From an uncultured Flavobacteriales bacterium (GTDB lineage: Bacteria > Bacteroidota > Bacteroidia > Flavobacteriales_D > Crocinitomicaceae): DNA of 64,000 nt. Every line of letters starts with the position of its first letter. Position 1 is the stretch's first letter. The notes under the pieces were generated by a model. It saw only the letters and a list, made by a program, of their open reading frames with translations, ran no database searches and was not told where the DNA came from. The stretch covers positions 796,435 to 860,434 of the forward strand of contig CALSTG010000001.1 of NCBI GenBank assembly GCA_943789205.1, read 5' to 3'. Positions 9,431-19,400 of the stretch are shown here, in pieces. The translations under genes and the position numbers were made by a program.

Positions 9431-10417
9431 TTATCTTCCTAGCATTAATCCAAGCGTTAGCTCGTGACCTCCAGAAGAGAAATTATTAAATCTAGATAAT
9501 GAGTAATCGTAAGAATACCCTATTTTAAAACGTTCACTGACATTCATACCGGCCATAATTAGCATCGCATCTGTATGTCTATAACCAACGGTCAACCACA
9601 ACCACTTTTTATATTCAAGTTGTATATTTCCGTCTATTGAGACCGGAGATGGATTCATATACTTCAAGAGGAACCCGGGAGTAACGGTAAGATTGTCACC
9701 TACAGGTATCTTATATCCTCCAATTAGATTGAAGTGAACTTGTGGATTGAAATTCGCTGTACCTTGTCCAAACTCGACTAAGTCACGGGTCAGCTGTTCT
9801 GCTGCTAAACCTAAAAAGAATTTATTAGAGTACATGTATAGCCCCGCACCGATATCCATTAAATATTTGTTGGATTGGTTTTGAATAAAATTATCATAAG
9901 TAGCATCAACATACGGGTTCTGCCCTGGAGCTATTACATTTAGAACTTGTGCTTGATTTGCAAAGAAAGTATTGTTTGAAAGCCCTGCTTTTACGCCAAA
10001 AGAAAGGTTGATTTTCTTGGTCATTGGGATGTGTATGGCATACGTTCCTGAAAAGGCCATTTTTCTGAACGCACCATATTGATCAGCAAGTAATTGGCCT
10101 CCAAATGTATGTTTTAATTTTCCTGTTTTGATTTCAGGATTCTCTACAATACCACTACTCGTTCTAATTCCTGGGTTATAAAATTTAGGTTTAAATTTTA
10201 CAGGCACTGAAAACGCCAAATAAGATGTACGAGGAGCATCAGCAACTCCAAGCCACTGCCACCTACCTGATAACGTAACATCTACAAAGTCATAAACACC
10301 GGCTGCTGCAGGGTTCACCATGAATTGGTTACGTTGATATTGAGAATATTGGGGGACCTGCTGAGAATGGGCTAAAAACCCCGCAAATAAAAGAAATATA
10401 AAAATTAATTTTTTCAT
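9431..10417 (-). CDS. PorP/SprF family T9SS outer-membrane protein
   Basis: The 328 residues begin with a signal peptide (cut near AHSQQ), followed by the family's entry motif QVPQYSQYQRNQFMVNPAAAG. The rest alternates hydrophobic and polar strands like an outer-membrane beta-barrel and ends SSGGHELTLGLMLGR. PorP/SprF proteins are T9SS partners that sit beside a cognate giant cell-surface protein and help it reach or attach to the surface, as SprF does for SprB. Here the gene follows the 3561-residue repeat protein by 7 bases, which strongly suggests it serves that protein. Confidence 0.95.
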   Translation of the reverse strand: MKKLIFIFLLFAGFLAHSQQVPQYSQYQRNQFMVNPAAAGVYDFVDVTLSGRWQWLGVADAPRTSYLAFSVPVKFKPKFYNPGIRTSSGIVENPEIKTGKLKHTFGGQLLADQYGAFRKMAFSGTYAIHIPMTKKINLSFGVKAGLSNNTFFANQAQVLNVIAPGQNPYVDATYDNFIQNQSNKYLMDIGAGLYMYSNKFFLGLAAEQLTRDLVEFGQGTANFNPQVHFNLIGGYKIPVGDNLTVTPGFLLKYMNPSPVSIDGNIQLEYKKWLWLTVGYRHTDAMLIMAGMNVSERFKIGYSYDYSLSRFNNFSSGGHELTLGLMLGR

Positions 10418-10424
10418 AATATAG

Positions 10425-13400
10425 TTATTTTACAATAGTAATAATTCCGTTTGACTTAGGTGTTGTATTGTCATTATATTCAATGATAAAGTAGTAAGAA
10501 GCTACTGGTAGAGGTTCTCCATTGAAGGTACCATCCCAAGGCATCTGATCATAAGCACCTTGAATAGATTCATAGACCTTATTACCAAGTCTGTTGTATA
10601 CACTAACGACATTGTTAGGGTAAATAACATCGATATCATTTAATGACCACGTATCGTTAGTTTGATCTCCATCAGGAGTGAAAGCCGTAGGAATAACAAT
10701 CCCACACTCCTCAAAGGCAATAAGAATCATTTGTGCTGGACCTTCGCATCCATTCTCTGTTGCTGTGACATAGTAGCTGGTGCTTCCCAATATTGTTTCT
10801 GGTGTATATGTAGTTTGACTTCCAAGAACATCTGTAAGTTCTTGGTCTGCATACCAGGTGTAGCTTCCTGAGCTCCCATCAGCCTCCATAGCATCGGGTT
10901 GTTCATTGGCACAGTAGCTCACATCTGCCGAAGTATTAGGTGCTGTAGGTAGGGTATTTATGGTAATGGTTTGTGTTAGATTCACTGCATTGTTACAGTT
11001 CTCATCTGTGATTTGAGTAAGTACATACACTCCAGGTGCGGTACCAAGGTCGATACTTGCTGTACTTGTATTCATACTATTACTCACACCATCAATGGTA
11101 TAATCCAAGGTCAGTACTCCTGAACCACTAAGTGCAGCAGTAAGACTCTCTACAGTTTCTCCTTCACAATAAGTGCCTTCTCCAGAAAAGGAGACCACTT
11201 CTGGTAAACTATTGATGCTTACCTCAAAGAAAACTTCATCACTACATGTACCATTGGCATCATACATATACACCTGCTGCGAGGTTGTGATTGGACCCGT
11301 AAGTAGTGCTCCGCCATTGGCTTGTGCAGCATCGTAATAATTCTGATTCCCTGAAAGGTTTGTTCCTTCAATAGTAGTAGGAAGCTCAAAGCTAACACAT
11401 GCCTCTTGTGCTGTAAGGTTGGTAAGCTCAGGTGTATTATTAACCGTTAAGGTAAAGGAGGCTTCATCACTACACGCACCAATAATATCATAAATATAAA
11501 CCGTTTGTGAGGCGGTAATCACATCACCTGCATTCAATGAAATACCCGCACCATTACTCTGTGAATAATATGCTTCATTACCAGAGAGGTTATCTCCAGT
11601 AATTTCACCAAGACTATATGTGTCACAAACAACAGTGTCCAACTGAAGGACGATTGAAGGGGCCGATGGGTTATTTAAGTCGATACTTTCTACCGCTGTA
11701 AATGCACAACCATTTAGAGTAATGGAGAACGCATCATAAAGACCTGCTTCAAATCCGTTGAGTATAAATGCACCTGTAGCATCCGATGTAATTGTAACGG
11801 TCTGAGAAGTCGTAGCCAAAGAATCATAACTAAGGGTGTAGTCTGTAGAAGGATCTAATCCATCGATGGTAATGAAACCATCCGAGGCATTACAAACACT
11901 CGGGTCTGTTCCTGATACTGTAAATGAAGGTGTTTCATTCACCAAAACATTCACCGCTTCAATATCTATACAACCATTGCTCTCACTTTGGATGTAATAT
12001 ATACCAGATACACCCACTGCTGATTGATCAGCCAATGGTGTCGTTGCTGAGGCATCAGTCCAATAGGTCAAAGTACCTCCTCCTGTACTTCCAGAAGTAA
12101 TTGCGGCAACACTAATATCTACCGTTCCTGGAGAACATACTGCGGAAGGATCTGTAATCTGAACCACTGGTGTTTCATTTACCACAACATTCACCGCTTC
12201 AATATCTGTACAACCATTGCTCTCACTCTGGATGTAATACATACCAGATACACCCACTGCTGATTGATCAGCCAATGGTGTCGTTGCTGAGGCATCAGTC
12301 CAATAGGTCAAAGTACCTCCTCCTGTGCTTCCAGAAGTAATTGCGGCAACACTAATATCTACCGTTCCTGGAGAACATACTGCGGAAGGATCTGTAATCT
12401 GTAGCTCAGGAGCTGGAGGGTCTGTCAAGGTAATTGAGCCTGGAGTACTTCCTGTACATCCCGAAAGGTCTAATACGAAAGAAGAATAATTCCCGGAATT
12501 TAATCCAGTTAATGCAATGATTCCTGAAGCATCACTATTAATGGTGATAGGTCCTACACTCACTCCATCATCAAGGTATGTTAAGTCATATGTCGCGTTA
12601 GAGACCAATCCTGTGAGTGAAATCTCTCCATCACTACCTCCACAAACAGATGGACTTGCAACACTATTACTTGTAAATACCGGAGCCGAAGGATCTGTTA
12701 AGCTCAATGAAGGAACCACTGTAAAGCTACAGTTGGCATCTGCAATGATAAAGCTTGAATAAGACCCCGCTGTAATTGATCCAAGAATGTAGGTTCCTGA
12801 AGCATCTGTTGTTATTGAAAGTGGACCTATGTTAGAAGTACCATCGTTATAAGTTAAATCATAAGCACTTGAGGCAATCAAGCCATTGATGACAATAGAA
12901 CCATCATTACCTCCACAGCTTGAAGGGTCACTCAATACTGAATTCGTGAATTGAGGTAGACTGTTTATAACAACATTCACCGCTTCAATATCTGTACAAC
13001 CATTGCTCTCACTCTGGATGTAATACATACCAGATACACCCACTGCTGATTGATCAGCCAATGGTGTCGTTGCTGAGGCATCAGTCCAATAGGTCAAAGT
13101 ACCTCCTCCTGTACTTCCAGAAGTAATTGCGGCAACACTAATATCTACCGTTCCTGGAGAACATACTGCGGAAGGATCTGTAATCTGAACCACTGGTGTT
13201 TCATTTACCACAACATTCACCGCTTCAATATCTGTACAACCATTGCTCTCACTCTGGATGTAATACATACCAGATACACCCACTGCTGATTGATCAGCCA
13301 ATGGTGTCGTTGCTGAGGCATCAGTCCAATAGGTCAAAGTACCTCCTCCTGTACTTCCAGAAGTAATTGCGGCAACACTAATATCTACCGTTCCTGGAGA

Positions 13401-16400
13401 ACATACTGCGGAAGGATCTGTAATCTGAACCACTGGTGTTTCATTTACCACAACATTCACCGCTTCAATATCTGTACAACCATTGCTCTCACTCTGGATG
13501 TAATACATACCAGATACACCCACTGCTGATTGATCAGCCAATGGTGTCGTTGCTGAGGCATCAGTCCAATAGGTCAAAGTACCTCCTCCTGTACTTCCAG
13601 AAGTAATTGCGGCAACACTAATATCTACCGTTCCTGGAGAACATACTGCGGAAGGATCTGTAATCTGAACCACTGGTGTTTCATTTACCACAACATTCAC
13701 CGCTTCAATATCTGTACAACCATTGCTCTCACTCTGGATGTAATACATACCAGATACACCCACTGCTGATTGATCAGCCAATGGTGTCGTTGCTGAGGCA
13801 TCAGTCCAATAGGTCAAAGTACCTCCTCCTGTACTTCCAGAAGTAATTGCGGCAACACTAATATCTACCGTTCCTGGAGAACATACTGCGGAAGGATCTG
13901 TAATCTGAACCACTGGTGTTTCATTTACCACAACATTCACCGCTTCAATATCTGTACAACCATTGCTCTCACTCTGGATGTAATACATACCAGATACACC
14001 CACTGCTGATTGATCAGCCAATGGTGTCGTTGCTGAGGCATCAGTCCAATAGGTCAAAGTACCTCCTCCTGTACTTCCAGAAGTAATTGCGGCAACACTA
14101 ATATCTACCGTTCCTGGAGAACATACTGCGGAAGGATCTGTAATCTGAACCACTGGTGTTTCATTTACCACAACATTCACCGCTTCAATATCTGTACAAC
14201 CATTGCTCTCACTCTGGATGTAATACATACCAGATACACCCACTGCTGATTGATCAGCCAATGGTGTCGTTGCTGAGGCATCAGTCCAATAGGTCAAAGT
14301 ACCTCCTCCTGTGCTTCCAGAAGTAATTGCGGCAACACTAATATCTACCGTTCCTGGAGAACATACTGCGGAAGGATCTGTAATCTGAACCACTGGTGTT
14401 TCATTTACCACAACATTCACCGCTTCAATATCTGTACAACCATTGCTCTCACTCTGGATGTAATACATACCAGATACACCCACTGCTGATTGATCAGCCA
14501 ATGGTGTCGTTGCTGAGGCATCAGTCCAATAGGTCAAAGTACCTCCTCCTGTACTTCCAGAAGTAATTGCGGCAACACTAATATCTACCGTTCCTGGAGA
14601 ACATACTGCGGAAGGATCTGTAATCTGAACCACTGGTGTTTCATTTACCACAACATTCACCGCTTCAATATCTGTACAACCATTGCTCTCACTCTGGATG
14701 TAATACATACCAGATACACCCACTGCTGATTGATCAGCCAATGGTGTCGTTGCTGAGGCATCAGTCCAATAGGTCAAAGTACCTCCTCCTGTACTTCCAG
14801 AAGTAATTGCGGCAACACTAATATCTACCGTTCCTGGAGAACATACTGCGGAAGGATCTGTAATCTGTAGCTCAGGAGCTGAAGGGTCTGTCAAGGTAAT
14901 TGAGCCTGAATCAGTTCCTGTACATCCCGAAAGGTCTAATACGAAAGAAGAATAATTCCCGGAATTTAATCCAGTTAATGCAATGATTCCTGAAGCATCA
15001 CTATTAATGGTGATAGGTCCTACACTCACTCCATCATCAAGGTATGTTAAGTCATATGTCGCGTTAGAGACCAATCCTGTGAGTGAAATCTCTCCATCAC
15101 TACCTCCACAAACAGATGGACTTGCAACACTATTACTTGTAAATACCGGAGCCGAAGGATCTGTTAAGCTCAATGAAGGAACCACTGTAAAGCTACAGTT
15201 GGCATCTGCAATGATAAAGCTTGAATAAGACCCCGCTGTAATCGATCCAAGAATGTAGGTTCCTGAAGCATCTGTTGTTATTGAAAGTGGACCTATGTTA
15301 GAAGTACCATCGTTATAAGTTAAATCATAAGCACTTGAAGCGCTCAAACCATTGATGACAATAGAACCATCATTACCTCCACAGCTTGAAGGGTCACTCA
15401 ATACTGAATTCGTGAATTGAGGTATTAAATTCACATTAACGGTCAATCCTTGTGTGGTAGCACACTGTCCTGCGTTAGGTGTAAAGGTATAGTTTGTTGT
15501 TGCCGTATTGTTCACCGCTGGTGTCCATGTTCCTGAGATACTATTCGTACTCGTACCAGGTAGGCTTAAAGCATCACCACTACAAATGTCTGCAATTGCA
15601 GAGAAGCTTGGTGTGGTCTGTGCATTCACATTAACGGTCAATCCTTGTGTGGTAGCACACTGTCCTGCGTTAGGTGTAAAGGTATAGTTTGTTGTTGCCG
15701 TATTGTTCACCGCTGGTGTCCATGTTCCTGAGATACTATTCGTACTCGTACCAGGTAGGCTTAAAGCATCACCACTACAAATGTCTGCAATTGCAGAGAA
15801 GCTTGGTGTGGTCTGTGCATTCACATTAACGGTCAATCCTTGTGTGGTAGCACACTGTCCTGCGTTAGGTGTAAAGGTATAGTTTGTTGTTGCCGTATTG
15901 TTCACCGCTGGTGTCCATGTTCCTGAGATACTATTCGTACTCGTACCAGGTAGGCTTAAAGCATCACCACTACAAATGTCTGCAATTGCAGAGAAGCTTG
16001 GTGTGGTCTGTGCATTCACATTAACGGTCAATCCTTGTGTGGTAGCACACTGTCCTGCGTTAGGTGTAAAGGTATAGTTTGTTGTTGCCGTATTGTTCAC
16101 CGCTGGTGTCCATGTTCCTGAGATACTATTCGTACTCGTACCAGGTAGGCTTAAAGCATCACCACTACAAATGTCTGCAATTGCAGAGAAGCTTGGTGTG
16201 GTCTGTGCATTCACATTAACGGTCAATCCTTGTGTGGTAGCACACTGTCCTGCGTTAGGTGTAAAGGTATAGTTTGTTGTTGCCGTATTGTTCACCGCTG
16301 GTGTCCATGTTCCTGAGATACTATTCGTACTCGTACCAGGTAGGCTTAAAGCATCACCACTACAAATGTCTGCAATTGCAGAGAAGCTTGGTGTGGTCTG

Positions 16401-19400
16401 TGCATTCACATTAACGGTCAATCCTTGTGTGGTAGCACACTGTCCTGCGTTAGGTGTAAAGGTATAGTTTGTTGTTGCCGTATTGTTCACCGCTGGTGTC
16501 CATGTTCCTGAGATACTATTCGTACTCGTACCAGGTAGGCTTAAAGCATCACCACTACAAATGTCTGCAATTGCAGAGAAGCTTGGTGTGGTCTGTGCAT
16601 TCACATTAACGGTCAATCCTTGTGTGGTAGCACACTGTCCTGCGTTAGGTGTAAAGGTATAGTTTGTTGTTGCCGTATTGTTCACCGCTGGTGTCCATGT
16701 TCCTGAGATACTATTCGTACTCGTACCAGGTAGGCTTAAAGCATCACCACTACAAATGTCTGCAATTGCAGAGAAGCTTGGTGTGGTCTGTGCATTCACA
16801 TTAACGGTCAATCCTTGTGTGGTAGCACACTGTCCTGCGTTAGGTGTAAAGGTATAGTTTGTTGTTGCCGTATTGTTCACCGCTGGTGTCCATGTTCCTG
16901 AGATACTATTCGTACTCGTACCAGGTAGGCTTAAAGCATCACCACTACAAATGTCTGCAATTGCAGAGAAGCTTGGTGTGGTCTGTGCATTCACATTAAC
17001 GGTCAATCCTTGTGTGGTAGCACACTGTCCTGCGTTAGGTGTAAAGGTATAGTTTGTTGTTGCCGTATTGTTCACCGCTGGTGTCCATGTTCCTGAGATA
17101 CTATTCGTACTCGTACCAGGTAGGCTTAAAGCATCACCACTACAAATGTCTGCAATTGCAGAGAAGTTTGGTATTGTTTCGGGTGTGACATCAACAGTCA
17201 TCGTTTCATCACTTGCACACTGTCCTGCATCAGGGGTAAAGGTGTACGTTGTTGTTGCAGTATTATTAATTGCTGGGGACCATGATCCAACTATACTATT
17301 GGTTGATGTTGATGGCAAAACAATAGCGTCACCTGTACAAGTTGCGAGTACTTGGGTGAATATAGGTCCGACTTCTTGGTTTACGGTTACAGTTAGTCCT
17401 TGTGTGGTAGCACACTGTCCTGCGTTCGGTGTAAAGGTGTAGTTTGTTGTTGCGGTATTATTAACTGCTGGTGCCCATGTTCCTGAGATACTATTCGTAC
17501 TCGTGCCAGGTAGGCTTAAAGCATCACCACTACAAATGTCTGCAATTGCAGAGAAGCTTGGTGTGGTTTCAGGAGTGACATCAACAGTCATCGTTTCATC
17601 ACTTGCACACTGTCCTGCATCAGGGGTAAAGGTGTACGTTGTTGTTGCAGTATTATTAATTGCTGGGGACCATGATCCAACTATACTATTGGTTGATGTT
17701 GATGGCAAAACAATAGCGTCACCTGTGCAAGTTGCGAGTACTTGGGTGAAAATTGGTGGAATTTGAGAATTCACATTCACAGACATTGAATGTGTGGTAG
17801 CACACTGTCCTGCGTTAGGTGTAAAGGTATAGTTTGTTGTTGCCGTATTGTTCACCGCTGGTGTCCATGTTCCTGAGATACTATTCGTACTCGTACCAGG
17901 TAGACTTAAAGCATCACCACTACAAATGTCTGCAATTGCAGAGAAGCTTGGTGTGGTCTGTGCATTCACATTAACGGTCAATCCTTGTGTGGTAGCACAC
18001 TGTCCTGCGTTAGGTGTAAAGGTATAGTTTGTTGTTGCCGTATTGTTCACCGCTGGTGTCCATGTTCCTGAGATACTATTCGTACTCGTACCAGGTAGGC
18101 TTAAAGCATCACCACTACAAATGTCTGCAATTGCAGAGAAGCTTGGTGTGGTCTGTGCATTCACATTAACGGTCAATCCTTGTGTGGTAGCACACTGTCC
18201 TGCGTTAGGTGTAAAGGTATAGTTTGTTGTTGCCGTATTGTTCACCGCTGGTGTCCATGTTCCTGAGATACTATTCGTACTCGTACCAGGTAGGCTTAAA
18301 GCATCACCACTACAAATGTCTGCAATTGCAGAGAAGCTTGGTGTGGTCTGTGCATTCACATTAACGGTCAATCCTTGTGTGGTAGCACACTGTCCTGCGT
18401 TAGGTGTAAAGGTATAGTTTGTTGTTGCCGTATTGTTCACCGCTGGTGTCCATGTTCCTGAGATACTATTCGTACTCGTACCAGGTAGGCTTAAAGCATC
18501 ACCACTACAAATGTCTGCAATTGCAGAGAAGCTTGGTGTGGTCTGTGCATTCACATTAACGGTCAATCCTTGTGTGGTAGCACACTGTCCTGCGTTAGGT
18601 GTAAAGGTATAGTTTGTTGTTGCCGTATTGTTCACCGCTGGTGTCCATGTTCCTGAGATACTATTCGTACTCGTACCAGGTAGGCTTAAAGCATCACCAC
18701 TACAAATGTCTGCAATTGCAGAGAAGCTTGGTGTGGTCTGTGCATTCACATTAACGGTCAATCCTTGTGTGGTAGCACACTGTCCTGCGTTAGGTGTAAA
18801 GGTATAGTTTGTTGTTGCCGTATTGTTCACCGCTGGTGTCCATGTTCCTGAGATACTATTCGTACTCGTACCAGGTAGGCTTAAAGCATCACCACTACAA
18901 ATGTCTGCAATTGCAGAGAAGCTTGGTGTGGTCTGTGCATTCACATTAACGGTCAATCCTTGTGTGGTAGCACACTGTCCTGCGTTAGGTGTAAAGGTAT
19001 AGTTTGTTGTTGCCGTATTGTTCACCGCTGGTGTCCATGTTCCTGAGATACTATTCGTACTCGTACCAGGTAGGCTTAAAGCATCACCACTACAAATGTC
19101 TGCAATTGGATTAAAATCCGGAACAATACCAGATACCACATTTACAGTCATTGATTCCGAGGTAGCACACTGACCTGCATCAGGAGTAAAAGTGTAGGTT
19201 GTTGTCGTTGTATTATCGATAGCCGGCGACCACGAACCCGTTATTCCATTGGTTGATGTTGATGGTAAAACAATAGCATCACCAGGACAGATATCTGCAA
19301 TAGGCAGAAAATCAGAGATCACTGCATCAGAAACTGTAACCTCTATTTCTTCTTGATTTGTTATTGTACATATTACACTAGATACTACAGCAGTTATTGT

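Noticed and set aside
12517..12762. 81-residue open frame on the plus strand, found again at 14983-15228
   Set aside because: It is the antisense shadow of the duplicated module of the giant adhesin; it has no leader, domain or ribosome-binding context, and its duplication simply follows the module.
17068..17766. Two longer plus-strand frames (124 and 87 residues) across array A
   Set aside because: Both are antisense to the 65-residue repeat units; their valine-rich content comes from the reverse complement of the repeat code, not from a gene.
15429..19322. Regular direct repeats that could suggest a CRISPR array or satellite
   Set aside because: The period is 195 bases with no unique spacers, the frame is kept throughout, and the units encode a protein domain.
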